A DNA stretch of 64,000 nt from a virus, in IMG/VR virus record IMGVR_UViG_3300031884_000002, positions 289,773 to 353,772 of that record; one strand, 5' to 3'. A model generated the notes under the pieces. It searched no databases and was not told the DNA's origin. It saw only the letters and a program-made list of their open reading frames with translations. Position numbers and translations under genes: made by a program. Each line of letters opens with the position of its first letter. Within the stretch, counting starts at the first letter, position 1. Shown here one piece after another: positions 52,181-59,293 of this stretch.

Positions 52181-52360
52181 TTATTGTCCGTTCACGGATT
52201 TCCATTCTTCTGTAGTATAATAAGATGAATATTGATATATATCGTCTTTATAATGTTTTTCAACATATTCGATTTCCCATAATTGCATTAACAATTTATT
52301 TACAAAATGTAAATGTGCTGACGGAGTTTCTCGTGTGATTTCAGTAATAACTTTTTTCAT
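52181..52360 (-). CDS. Small protein, unknown
   Basis: I take the ATG at 52360 (MKKVITEITRETPSAHLHFV), 7 nt from the CCA of tRNA-Cys, since the longer frame begins inside the tRNA. The 59-residue product is followed 6 nt later by the pseudopilin. No motif is visible. Confidence 0.5.
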   Translation of the reverse strand: MKKVITEITRETPSAHLHFVNKLLMQLWEIEYVEKHYKDDIYQYSSYYTTEEWKSVNGQ

Positions 52361-52366
52361 AAAAGA

Positions 52367-52447
52367 TGGAGCACAGTGTTGGAATCGAACCAACTCTTTT
52401 AATTAGCAGTTTTGCAGACTGCCGCCTTCCCATTTGGCTAACCGTGC
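52367..52447 (-). tRNA. tRNA-Cys(GCA)
   Basis: Acceptor GCACGGT/ACTGTGC, anticodon arm GCAGT-CTGCAAA-ACTGC, T-loop TTCGATT, discriminator T, encoded CCA. The variable region (TAATTAAAAGA) is slightly long. Confidence 0.9.
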
Positions 52448-52453
52448 ATTAAA

Positions 52454-52597
52454 CTAATACATAAATAACCACAATAACAATAATATTATTGCGATTACAG
52501 ACCAGAACTTCCAAAACAATGATATTTTACAGTCCGGTACATATGGAGAATAAGTTGAATATTTATTCTCATTTTCATTATCACGCATTTCATTCAT
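52454..52597 (-). CDS. Small single-pass membrane protein of 47 aa
   Basis: Hand translation gives MNEMRDNENENKYSTYSPYV, then a C-terminal hydrophobic helix (VIAIILLLLWLFMY). It ends 7 nt before tRNA-Cys. A tail-anchored membrane peptide, possibly with an effect on the host membrane. Confidence 0.5.
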   Translation of the reverse strand: MNEMRDNENENKYSTYSPYVPDCKISLFWKFWSVIAIILLLLWLFMY

Positions 52598-52644
52598 AAA
52601 ATTGTAAGGTATCCTATATTATATAACATTTACCAATGGAACTA

Positions 52645-52720
52645 TGGTAGCACATATTAGAATTGCACTAATATCTTGTCTTAATGAGAGACTTATTCTT
52701 AACTATTGAACTAATGTGCC
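52645..52720 (-). tRNA. tRNA-Met(CAT)
   Basis: Acceptor GGCACAT/ATGTGCT, D-stem GTTC/GAAT, anticodon loop CTCATTA on a four-pair stem, T-arm ATTAG-TGCAATT-CTAAT, discriminator A, encoded CCA. T37 is unusual. Whether it is elongator, initiator or lysidine-modified Ile is unclear. Confidence 0.75.
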
Positions 52721-52978
52721 ATTATATCTACTTTCGTTAATTATCGCAACATGTGGAATTACTATTGACTTATATTGATAATCTTTAAACTTTTCTGCGG
52801 CAATAGTTTTTTCAAAATCTATAATCCACATATCTATTACATTTTCATATGAAAATGAAAATCCAACAATTCTACCTTCCCATACTTCATCTTGTGGAAA
52901 TCCAGAATGAGCCATATCTACTTTAACCATTTCACCATACTTGAACTTTGGTTTATTTTCCATCGTGTAATGTTTCAT
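52703..52978 (-). CDS. Small beta-rich protein ending inside tRNA-Met
   Basis: The 91-residue protein has an SH3-like composition (KFKYGEMVKVDMAHSGFPQD, WEGRIVGF). The start is 52978 or the internal Met at 52963. Its final codons and TAG stop are read from the first 18 bases of the tRNA-Met gene, the same arrangement as at 49801. Confidence 0.6.
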   Translation of the reverse strand: MKHYTMENKPKFKYGEMVKVDMAHSGFPQDEVWEGRIVGFSFSYENVIDMWIIDFEKTIAAEKFKDYQYKSIVIPHVAIINESRYNGTLVQ

Positions 52979-53030
52979 ATTGTTACAAGTATATAGATTA
53001 TGGATTAAAAGTCAAGTATTAAAAATTATG

Positions 53031-53102
53031 AGGGAATGGACGGTGCCGCCCCGTCGTTTCAAGTTTACAAAACTCGTGTTCTAGCTGTTGAACTACAAAC
53101 CC
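53031..53102 (-). tRNA. tRNA-Thr(TGT), possibly decaying
   Basis: D-stem GTTC/GAAC, anticodon arm CGAGT-TTTGTAA-ACTTG and T-stem GACGG/CCGTC are good. Acceptor GGGTTTG/CATTCCC has two mismatches, the T-loop is GGCGGCA and no CCA is encoded. Confidence 0.6.
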
Positions 53103-53200
53103 AAAATTATTCTTTTCTACATATATTACATAACACAACATGAGTGTTTTAAGGTCATGACTCCCTATGACTGCCGAAATTATTTATATTTTCTCTTACT

Positions 53201-53286
53201 TGGTGCTGCCGAGAGGATTTGAACCTCTATAAACTTTCGTTTCAGATTCGTAATCTGATGCCTAATCCAATTCGAGCCACGACAGC
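53201..53286 (-). tRNA. tRNA with Arg anticodon ACG and long variable arm
   Basis: Acceptor GCTGTCG/CGGCAGC, anticodon arm TCAGA-TTACGAA-TCTGA, T-loop TTCAAAT, discriminator A, encoded CCA. The 13-nt variable region contains an AAC/GTT stem, so it is class II like the Arg(TCT) gene. Confidence 0.8.
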
Positions 53287-53287
53287 A

Positions 53288-53470
53288 TTATTTATTTTTT
53301 AATGATTTTTCAACTTGTTTCTTTGCTTCTTCAAAAGAAACTAATTTAGGAGAAGTATCAATGGCACGTTGAACTTTTTCTCTAATTATTCGGAAACATT
53401 CATCTTCTTCTATATATTTTTCTACATATTGAAGAGTATTTTCCGATATAATATTAAAATCTAAGTTCAT
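53288..53470 (-). CDS. Small acidic helical protein, unknown
   Basis: The 60-residue protein (for example YIEEDECFRIIREKVQRAID) is charged and helical. Its stop lies 1 nt before tRNA-Arg(ACG) and its ATG overlaps the stop of the 48-aa gene by 4 nt. Function unknown. Confidence 0.5.
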   Translation of the reverse strand: MNLDFNIISENTLQYVEKYIEEDECFRIIREKVQRAIDTSPKLVSFEEAKKQVEKSLKNK

Positions 53471-53613
53471 TTATTTCTCAATAATTGTTCCAACTCTGCT
53501 TGACGTTGAATTAAATTATTGCGTTGTTCCGACACTAACTCTTTAGAGTTTAATCTCTTGGCACAACGTTTTAGACGATTTCTTAATTTTCCGGTCTTAT
53601 GTCCTTCATTCAT
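53467..53613 (-). CDS. Small basic coiled-coil protein of 48 aa
   Basis: Hand translation gives MNEGHKTGKLRNRLKRCAKR followed by a Leu/Gln/Glu helix. It overlaps both neighbours by a few bases (53467-53470 and 53606-53613), supporting coupled expression. Nucleic-acid binding is possible. Confidence 0.5.
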   Translation of the reverse strand: MNEGHKTGKLRNRLKRCAKRLNSKELVSEQRNNLIQRQAELEQLLRNK

Positions 53614-53806
53614 ATATTTTATTTTTTGTTTTTTGTTTTTCTATCCACAAATCACATTCTTTTTTATGTTTTAAATAATTACGTGCGGCATCTGGACAAA
53701 TTAGGTCTACTTCTCCATTCTCTAAAATAATAATGGCTGGTTGATTGCCTATATAAAATATATTTCTGTCTAAGAAGCAATCATATCCTTCAATTTTTAA
53801 TATCAT
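53606..53806 (-). CDS. Small protein, unknown
   Basis: The 66-residue protein is beta-rich in the first half (ILKIEGYDCFLDRNIFYIGN), then helical and basic. No known family. Confidence 0.5.
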   Translation of the reverse strand: MILKIEGYDCFLDRNIFYIGNQPAIIILENGEVDLICPDAARNYLKHKKECDLWIEKQKTKNKIYE

Positions 53807-53829
53807 TGTAAAATGATGATACCGTACAT

Positions 53830-53973
53830 TTAATTATTTGTCAATTTTTTATTTTGTTCTATACTTGCTTTCCATTGTGCCTTTGCTTTTTCCAAAGTAG
53901 GCAATGGTCTATTTTTTAATTTATTCATTCTATCTATTACATCTTGTCTATTTTTAATATAATCTGTTTTCAT
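53830..53973 (-). CDS. Small lysine-rich protein of 47 aa
   Basis: Hand translation gives MKTDYIKNRQDVIDRMNKLK and a Lys-rich remainder. It starts 3 nt after the CCA of tRNA-Gly(GCC), the same tight spacing as for the lipoprotein gene. Confidence 0.5.
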   Translation of the reverse strand: MKTDYIKNRQDVIDRMNKLKNRPLPTLEKAKAQWKASIEQNKKLTNN

Positions 53974-53976
53974 AAT

Positions 53977-54050
53977 TGGAGCAGGTAAAGGGAATCGAAC
54001 CCTCGCATAAAAACTGGCAATTTTTCAGGCTACCATTACATCATACCTGC
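53977..54050 (-). tRNA. tRNA-Gly(GCC)
   Basis: Acceptor GCAGGTA/TACCTGC, anticodon arm AAAAA-TTGCCAG-TTTTT, T-loop TTCGATT, discriminator T, encoded CCA. Confidence 0.9.
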
Positions 54051-54068
54051 TTTAAAATCTAAATTACG

Positions 54069-54142
54069 AGCCTCTTCTTCGGATTGAACGAGAGATATCA
54101 ACTTTACCAAAGTTGTATGTTAACCATTTACATCAAAGAGGC
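54069..54142 (-). tRNA. tRNA-Thr(GGT)
   Basis: Acceptor GCCTCTT/AAGAGGC, D-stem ATGT/ACAT, anticodon arm CAACT-TTGGTAA-AGTTG, T-loop TTCAATC on a stem with one mismatch, discriminator T. CCA is not encoded (CGT follows). Confidence 0.8.
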
Positions 54143-54158
54143 ATACTAAATATTAAAC

Positions 54159-54233
54159 TGGCACTCCATAATTGAATCGAACAATTATATATTCTTTCAG
54201 AGAGAATTGTAATCACCGTTATACGAATGGAGT
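54159..54233 (-). tRNA. tRNA-Gln(CTG)
   Basis: Acceptor ACTCCAT/ATGGAGT, anticodon arm ATTCT-CTCTGAA-AGAAT, T-arm AATTG-TTCGATT-CAATT, discriminator G, encoded CCA. It starts 1 nt after the stop of the fibronectin-domain gene. Confidence 0.9.
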
Positions 54234-54234
54234 A

Positions 54235-54837
54235 TCAAAATGGATTATTAGTTTCTATTAAAAGACCGCTATAAAATACAAATGGAGATGGATTGGTAAA
54301 ATTACACAAATCAAATACCTGAGTTTGTATATTAAATAAACTATTACCATATTGTAATAATTCACATAAATACGTATGAGTATATCCATCATTTGGAACA
54401 TTTCCATTGACAGGTGAATTGGTAATTACTAACTCCGATGAATAATAATTTCCTAATATGCCGCTATCTACGTAAGTCATTATTGATAATGTATTTATAT
54501 TGATAAAATCTCCATAATTCACTAACATTCCTAAATATATCGGAGACGTATTGGTATAGATTGCTTCGTTACTAAATGAGGATTGATTTCCGGAAATATC
54601 ATACGCAGTTGAACTGAAATAATAAACCGAATTAGAAAATCCACTTAAAATAATATTAGTTACATTTCCTACATTTAGATTATTATTATAAACTTTACTA
54701 TTAGTTCCATAATAGACAGTATATCCAATTGTGGTTGAACTTGGAGATGCTATCCAACTTAATTGGACCGGATATGAGTATCCCAACAATGCAATAAAAA
54801 TTGTAAAAATCGTATAATTCAGTATTTTTAAACTCAT
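54235..54837 (-). CDS. Secreted fibronectin type III protein
   Basis: The 200-residue protein has a signal peptide (LKILNYTIFTIFIALLGYSY) and one fibronectin III domain: VQLSWIASPSSTTIGYTVYY, a NLNVGNVTNIILSGF middle and YFSSTAYDISGNQSSFSNEA at the end (about 22-95). This exact style is abundant in Verrucomicrobiota surface proteins. The remaining 100 residues are beta-rich and Asn/Ser-rich. A phage-encoded surface or secreted adhesin is likely. Stop and tRNA-Gln are 1 nt apart. Confidence 0.75.
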   Translation of the reverse strand: MSLKILNYTIFTIFIALLGYSYPVQLSWIASPSSTTIGYTVYYGTNSKVYNNNLNVGNVTNIILSGFSNSVYYFSSTAYDISGNQSSFSNEAIYTNTSPIYLGMLVNYGDFININTLSIMTYVDSGILGNYYSSELVITNSPVNGNVPNDGYTHTYLCELLQYGNSLFNIQTQVFDLCNFTNPSPFVFYSGLLIETNNPF

Positions 54838-54877
54838 ACTGAATTATACCTTAACTTACCTGTTAAGTCAATAAAAA

Positions 54878-55189
54878 TTATTGAAGGAATGGTATGCCTG
54901 AACTAATATTTAATGCGGCAGCAGGAGCAGAAGTTACACTTAATACAAACGAACCACTAATTGGTAATGGGGCAGCGACGGTTCCTGCATTTGCAATTAC
55001 ATTTATAGTAGAACTCCCCGATGCGGCAGCGATTGCGGTAGCCGATAAGCCATTGGCGGCAACAACTAATGTTATTGCACTTAAATTAGAAGAGTTCCAC
55101 ATTGGATTTCCTGTGATTGATGCTGGATTTCCTAATTGAGTTACGGGTGCTACGGTTAAAACTACTTCTTGTTCAGTGGTGAGAATCAT
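54878..55189 (-). CDS. Ig-like (Big2-type) domain protein
   Basis: The 103-residue protein is a single bacterial Ig-like domain: ILTTEQEVVLTVAPVTQLGN, SNLSAITLVVAANGLSATAI and a C-terminal SGSFVLSVTSAPAA strand. Such stand-alone Ig-like proteins are frequent in phages as decoration or adhesion proteins on the head or tail. It is rich in Ala and more GC-rich than its neighbours. Confidence 0.75.
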   Translation of the reverse strand: MILTTEQEVVLTVAPVTQLGNPASITGNPMWNSSNLSAITLVVAANGLSATAIAAASGSSTINVIANAGTVAAPLPISGSFVLSVTSAPAAALNISSGIPFLQ

Positions 55190-55193
55190 ATTG

Positions 55194-55340
55194 TTATATT
55201 AATATTTTTTTTGGGTTATATGTTATTTTACCAGCCGTAATTATTAATCTTATAGCTGGTTTGTTTTTTATTGGACCGGTTGTGATTATTAATCTATTTG
55301 CCATTGGAATCAGTATTGGTCGTGGTCCCACTGGCGGCAT
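55194..55340 (-). CDS. Possible small repeat protein of 48 aa
   Basis: Hand translation gives a frame starting MPPVGPRPILIPMANRLIIT. The unit RLIIT-xG-xIK/T recurs (RLIITTGPIK, RLIITAGKIT). No clear start signal; it could be a decayed gene. Included at low confidence because the internal repeat is clean. Confidence 0.35.
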   Translation of the reverse strand: MPPVGPRPILIPMANRLIITTGPIKNKPAIRLIITAGKITYNPKKILI

Positions 55341-55411
55341 CTTGAATATTAGATTTTTTAGATTTCTAAACACACTTCATATATATAACAAACTTTATTA
55401 AAGATGATATC

Positions 55412-56215
55412 TTATAGATTTGATTTGGACCAATAACCACGTCCATTTGAAACGTTTATTCCATATGATTTACACCATTTTCTCACTGCATTATCACTAA
55501 CTCCATATTTTTTTCCTAAGTGTGTCATTGGAACTTCTAAAATTTCCTTTTCAAGAGTTTCTTTAGATGGACGTATTACTTTTCGTGTAAATTCCCTAGA
55601 TGTTGAATTATATTGGGTTGTTCTATTTTCGGATTTTTGATAACATGTATTGCACAAAATAGAAGTTTTACATCTTTCATTTCCACACGGACATAAAAAT
55701 ATTTTTTTGTGTTTTTTACCAGCATATGTGTCAGTTTGAGAATGACAGTTAGGACAAATCCACTGCAAATTATTTATATTATTATCATTTGATATTCCAT
55801 TTTTATGGTCTAATTGCAATGACAATGGTTTATTATTCCATACAGGATGGATTTTACATTCATTACAAATATATGGTAATAAGTTGTAATGTTTTAAATA
55901 TCGTTTTACGGTATCTCTTGAAAATTTTGAATCTTTTATTAATAAATTTAAATTAACTTCTTCGATTGTCATTTTACCTAAATTATAAAATTTTCGACCT
56001 TTATTTGAATCTATACCAAGTGGTATATGAGAATAATCAATTTTTTCTTCAATCAATCTTCGTTTTAAGGTATTTGTGTTGCCTCCTTTATTTTCAAGTC
56101 CACACTTATTTAGTAGTTCACTTAAAGAAGTGGATGACTGAACATGATTTTGAAATTCTTCTATTGGAATTTTCCATATTATACTTCGCTTTGCCCTTTT
56201 ATGTATTTGTCTCAT
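55412..56215 (-). CDS. HNH homing endonuclease
   Basis: I take the ATG at 56215 (MRQIHKRAKRSIIWKIPIEE), with a TATTTATA element 3 nt upstream. The 267-residue protein has an HNH domain (LSLQLDHKNGISNDNN then LQWICPNCHSQT) and Cys pairs nearby (CNECK, CPNC, CPCGNERCK). A C-terminal helix-turn-helix (LEVPMTHLGKKYGVSDNAVR) follows. It resembles the HNH gene at 58570 and phage enzymes that cut near their own gene. Confidence 0.8.
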   Translation of the reverse strand: MRQIHKRAKRSIIWKIPIEEFQNHVQSSTSLSELLNKCGLENKGGNTNTLKRRLIEEKIDYSHIPLGIDSNKGRKFYNLGKMTIEEVNLNLLIKDSKFSRDTVKRYLKHYNLLPYICNECKIHPVWNNKPLSLQLDHKNGISNDNNINNLQWICPNCHSQTDTYAGKKHKKIFLCPCGNERCKTSILCNTCYQKSENRTTQYNSTSREFTRKVIRPSKETLEKEILEVPMTHLGKKYGVSDNAVRKWCKSYGINVSNGRGYWSKSNL

Positions 56216-56524
56216 ACATATAAATATATAATAGAAAGACAAATAATCGAACTTTCCTGTGTCTAAACATTAATAATTGGTTCCCCATCTATTACTCGAA
56301 AATAGTCTTAAAAGTTCAAAGCTTTCCGTGCAAAACCCTTACACTAATGGGAATTAAGTTGGCACTGTCTTTCCAGTAGTCACTCTTCATATTCCCCGAT
56401 TGGATTCGGTTCCTATTTTTAGACGATTCGAGTTGCCGCCTATTTAATAAATTTAAGCTGGTATCGCCTACCTAACGATACCGAAAGCACTATCTACACA
56501 TGGTAGTAGTGACAAAATGATGAA
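56216..56524. other. Non-coding stretch with a hairpin and weak tRNA-like pieces
   Basis: No convincing ORF. A 7-bp hairpin GGTATCG/CGATACC lies at about 56460-56482. A CTATT-TTCGAGT-AATAG arm near 56294-56310 (minus) looks like a Ser-type anticodon arm with weak GAAAG/CTTTC ends, but no full cloverleaf. It may hold tRNA remnants. Confidence 0.4.
56219..56226 (-). promoter_or_regulatory. TATTTATA element of the HNH gene
   Basis: Sense-strand TATTTATA, 3 nt before the ATG at 56215. Confidence 0.5.
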
Positions 56525-57253
56525 TTATTTTAATTTAAACGTATTGCCACCAACACATTCAAATGGAACATCATCAACTACATCATTAGCGGGTTGAGCA
56601 GTTGATTTAACTGACTCTGGACTTACAATATTAACCCCATCAGAATGTCCTACTAATGCCGCCGCAGCTTTTTCTGCTTCTTGACTATTAGGATGAACCG
56701 ATTCAATTGAAACATGTTGTCCTAACACTGCATCGGTTGCTTTATCATGCATATTGTTTATAGAAATAACTACATACTTGCCTTGAGCAGCAAGAGCTTT
56801 TGCTTTTTCAGTATCATCTTCCGTAGGACCGTGAGTTGTTTGAGCATGAGCAAACGCACGTTGAGCATCATTTCTATATCCATCACCATGTTCTTCGGCG
56901 GTATCCTCTGGATGAATTTCTTCCAGTCCAGTTATATCACCAACCGTCCATTTTTTAGGAGTCATTGCATTTTGAGTGGCAGATTGATGTTGTTTTTCAT
57001 CATTTCTTTCACGTTCTAACATATCATGAATGTTTTGTGATAATTCATCGGCAATTTGTCTTAATTCTTCAATGGATAATTCATCATATTTAATCATTCT
57101 GGGACGCATACCATGTAAACTTTTATAGTCATCAGATATTTGACTTATTAAGTAACTCTTTTCCTTCTCTTCAGGAGATTGAAGCGGCACATTTTCTACA
57201 ATTTTCATGCGAAAACGATTACCCACCATACATTCAAATAATTTATTACTCAT
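56525..57253 (-). CDS. Acidic protein with duplicated end motif, unknown
   Basis: The 242-residue protein has the motif FECMVGNRFRMKI at the N-terminus and FECVGGNTFKLK at the very C-terminus. In between, a helical region (IEELRQIADELSQNIHDMLE) leads to an Ala/His/Asp-rich segment with two H-N/S-xD elements. I do not recognise the family. A TATTTATA element is 6 nt upstream. Confidence 0.6.
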   Translation of the reverse strand: MSNKLFECMVGNRFRMKIVENVPLQSPEEKEKSYLISQISDDYKSLHGMRPRMIKYDELSIEELRQIADELSQNIHDMLERERNDEKQHQSATQNAMTPKKWTVGDITGLEEIHPEDTAEEHGDGYRNDAQRAFAHAQTTHGPTEDDTEKAKALAAQGKYVVISINNMHDKATDAVLGQHVSIESVHPNSQEAEKAAAALVGHSDGVNIVSPESVKSTAQPANDVVDDVPFECVGGNTFKLK

Positions 57254-57259
57254 AATAGA

Positions 57260-57267
57260 TATAAATA
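57260..57267 (-). promoter_or_regulatory. TATTTATA element of the 242-aa gene
   Basis: Sense-strand TATTTATA, 6 nt before the ATG at 57253. Confidence 0.5.
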
Positions 57268-57288
57268 TATTGAATTATATTAAAAATG

Positions 57289-57368
57289 AAGAGGTTACAG
57301 GAATTGAACCTGTCACTTCGGAAATATAATTCAACTTATACCCGACTTCTCACCAGATAGCAACCCCA
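57289..57368 (-). tRNA. tRNA-like gene, anticodon not resolved
   Basis: Acceptor GGGGTT/AACCTC and T-arm ACAGG-TTCAATT-CCTGT are clear. The anticodon arm appears as TATAA-GTTGAA-TTATA with a six-base loop, so the reading (TGA or another) is uncertain. No CCA. The interval 57385-57485 beyond it has a further T-loop-like GTTCGATT and a CATA/TGTG variable-arm-like hairpin but no complete fold. Confidence 0.5.
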
Positions 57369-57505
57369 ATTTTTAATTCAATATAACATACTCGCCAGAG
57401 CAAGGGAATCGAACCTACATCACATTGAATATGGTAGTTTAGCAATAGTTAAAAATAATTTTTCAACCGTTTAAACGACTCTTAAATTGAATATTTTGAT
57501 AATCT

Positions 57506-57580
57506 TGGTAGCAATGGAGAATTTCGAAATCTCAACTTTTCGCTTATCGAGCGAACATTCTGCCTTTGAATTACATTGCC
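57506..57580 (-). tRNA. tRNA-Ile(GAT) with C at position 33
   Basis: Acceptor GGCAATG/CATTGCT, D-stem ATTC/GAAT, anticodon arm TTCGC-TCGATAA-GCGAA, T-loop TTCGAAA, discriminator A, encoded CCA. The loop has C33 where T33 is nearly universal. Confidence 0.7.
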
Positions 57581-57585
57581 AAATA

Positions 57586-57658
57586 TGGTAGTCCCGAGTG
57601 GATTTGCACCACTAAGCTTCGGACATCAACCGAAGATGTTACATTACATCACAGGACC
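57586..57658 (-). tRNA. tRNA with Ile anticodon GAT
   Basis: Acceptor GGTCCTG/CGGGACT, D-stem ATGT/ACAT, anticodon arm TTCGG-TTGATGT-CCGAA, T-loop TGCAAAT, discriminator A, encoded CCA. G37 is unusual for Ile, so identity is provisional. Confidence 0.75.
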
Positions 57659-57664
57659 ATTAAA

Positions 57665-57737
57665 TAAGTAAATTCGGGGTTAAAAACCGAAATCTTTCGT
57701 TTATCAATCAAATATTTTTCCATTAAATTATTTACTT
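57665..57737 (-). tRNA. tRNA-like gene, possibly Ile(GAT)
   Basis: Acceptor AAGTAAA/TTTACTT and D-stem ATTT/AAAT are perfect. Anticodon arm TTTGA-TTGATAA-ACGAA has one mismatch. The T-stem TTCGG/CCGAA closes a nine-base loop, two more than normal. No CCA. Confidence 0.5.
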
Positions 57738-57742
57738 AAAAC

Positions 57743-57816
57743 ATTATGAACCACGATTTGAACGTGAACTCCTGCCGTTGCGTGGCGGTATGTTGCCCGA
57801 TTACAATAATTCATAA
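57743..57816 (-). tRNA. tRNA-like gene, anticodon not resolved
   Basis: Acceptor TTATGAA/TTCATAA and T-arm TCACG-TTCAAAT-CGTGG fit. The anticodon arm can be drawn as CCGCC-ACGCAAC-GGCAG with one mismatch (GCA) but has C33, or with an eight-base loop. No CCA. Confidence 0.5.
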
Positions 57817-57818
57817 AA

Positions 57819-57894
57819 TGGCGGGATATAGTGGAATCGAACCTCTATTCTTCGGGCGACAGCCGAGCGTAATAAACCGTTATACGAATACCCC
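57819..57894 (-). tRNA. tRNA-Asp(GTC)
   Basis: Acceptor GGGGTAT/ATATCCC, anticodon loop CTGTCGC on a TCGG/CCGA stem, T-loop TTCGATT, discriminator G, encoded CCA. Confidence 0.88.
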
Positions 57895-57981
57895 ATTAAA
57901 AATTGGTGTCGGCAACGTAATTTTAATATATGTATTTTTTAAATAGATATAATTAAACTCATATCACCAACATTAAAATAC

Positions 57982-58057
57982 TGGTTGCGGGTAGCCGGAT
58001 TCAACGACTCTAAAAATGCTTACGATACATTCCAGTTCAGCAGAACTGTAACCCGCA
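57982..58057 (-). tRNA. tRNA-Thr(CGT)
   Basis: Acceptor TGCGGGT/ACCCGCA, long D-arm CAGTTC/GAACTG, anticodon arm AATGT-ATCGTAA-GCATT, T-arm AGTCG-TTGAATC-CGGCT, discriminator A, encoded CCA. The following interval 58070-58175 has TTAGTAT/ATACTAA ends and an AATGTTGCAACATT palindrome but no cloverleaf. Confidence 0.75.
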
Positions 58058-58222
58058 ATTAAAACTCTAATTAGTATAGGATTGAATCGGCAAATGTTGC
58101 AACATTCCAAACCACTAAATAATCGTCAATCTATATTGGTTTTTTCTATACTAAATCAATTCGCCCCACCTATAACACTATAGACTTTATTTATTCTTGA
58201 CAAATGCGATAATTTGTTGGGA

Positions 58223-58423
58223 CTACTGAAAAAAATCCAATTCATCTGGATCATAGGTGGCAATTTCGCCATTATTAAACATTAAATCATAACATAATCC
58301 GTGACTGTTATGTTCAGCAATAATATCACCAACCCGATCTCTAAATTTTAGACGTTGTATATGACATTCATCATTATAGTCATGTTGTGTTAATTTTTTA
58401 TTAACTCTTGCTCTCTCTTTCAT
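58223..58423 (-). CDS. Small SH3-like protein, unknown
   Basis: The 66-residue protein has a basic N-terminus and a C-terminal beta pattern (DRVGDIIAEHNSHGLCYDLM) ending EIATYDPDELDFFQ. Such short SH3-like proteins are common and of unknown role in phages. The interval 58430-58560 downstream holds no gene that I can see. Confidence 0.5.
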   Translation of the reverse strand: MKERARVNKKLTQHDYNDECHIQRLKFRDRVGDIIAEHNSHGLCYDLMFNNGEIATYDPDELDFFQ

Positions 58424-58569
58424 ACTGCTATCATAGCATAGATAAAAAATAAGTCAAGTAATTAAATAAAGCCGCTACTTTATTATGTTTATAACCATAA
58501 TATTTTGCCTTGTTTAACCCATCCTATGGGCACTTTATCGTTTCATGAAACCTATTTCATGACACCAAA

Positions 58570-59154
58570 TTAATCTTCTACATAATGTTTTATTCCGTGA
58601 CAATTAGGACATAAATATTCTAAATTTGAAATATGATTATTGCGTTTATTTTCATCTTTATGATGGATATGTAATTTAAGTTTTTTATCACGCCACATTG
58701 AAATTTTACAATCTATACATTCATATGGAATGTTTTCTAAATCCATTGCCTTTTTTAGTGCCGGTCTTGGTAATCTTATTTTTTTCTTAATATTTTCTCT
58801 ATTTTTTAATTTGGCAGTTTTTTGACCTCCTCGACTTCTTCCATTTAAAGTAGAATCGGATAAATCTATTCCTAACTTTTCCAATCTGGTTTTATAATGA
58901 TACCATGCTCCTCCACTCGTTCCTACATTTAAATTTAACAAAAATTGATTGATAGAATCACTCGACTTCCAAACTTCTAATATTTTTTCATTATTATATT
59001 TGTATCTATTTTCCAATAGATGTAATGGACATGTTTTTAAATTGTATTTTTTAAGCCAATACCTAGCACATGATTGACTTAAATTTATTTGTCTTCCTAT
59101 TTCTGTAGTTGACATTCCTTGATTTACTAAATTTTCTAATATTTCTTTCTTCAT
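58570..59154 (-). CDS. HNH homing endonuclease with N-terminal helix-turn-helix
   Basis: I take the ATG at 59154 (MKKEILENLVNQGMSTTEIG); 59160 is also possible. The protein has a helix-turn-helix (TTEIGRQINLSQSCARYWLK) and a C-terminal HNH domain, KLHIHHKDENKRNNH and LEYLCPNCHGIKH, with a CIDCK zinc pair in front. It resembles the 55412 protein with its domains in opposite order. It is among tRNA genes in an accessory block. Confidence 0.8.
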   Translation of the reverse strand: MKKEILENLVNQGMSTTEIGRQINLSQSCARYWLKKYNLKTCPLHLLENRYKYNNEKILEVWKSSDSINQFLLNLNVGTSGGAWYHYKTRLEKLGIDLSDSTLNGRSRGGQKTAKLKNRENIKKKIRLPRPALKKAMDLENIPYECIDCKISMWRDKKLKLHIHHKDENKRNNHISNLEYLCPNCHGIKHYVED

Positions 59155-59217
59155 ATACATATATGTGAAGTAGCACAAACAACAATAATAGTGCTACTAT
59201 TTCTTAGTTAAAAGAGT

Positions 59218-59293
59218 TGGCCCGCTGTTTCCGAGTTGAACGGAATTTTTCGCTTCTTCAGAGCAAACCTATAACCCTACAAATTCACAGCGG
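59218..59293 (-). tRNA. tRNA-Phe(GAA)
   Basis: Acceptor CCGCTGT/ACAGCGG, anticodon arm TTGCT-CTGAAGA-AGCGA, T-arm TTCCG-TTCAACT-CGGAA, encoded CCA. Discriminator is G rather than the usual A. Confidence 0.75.
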
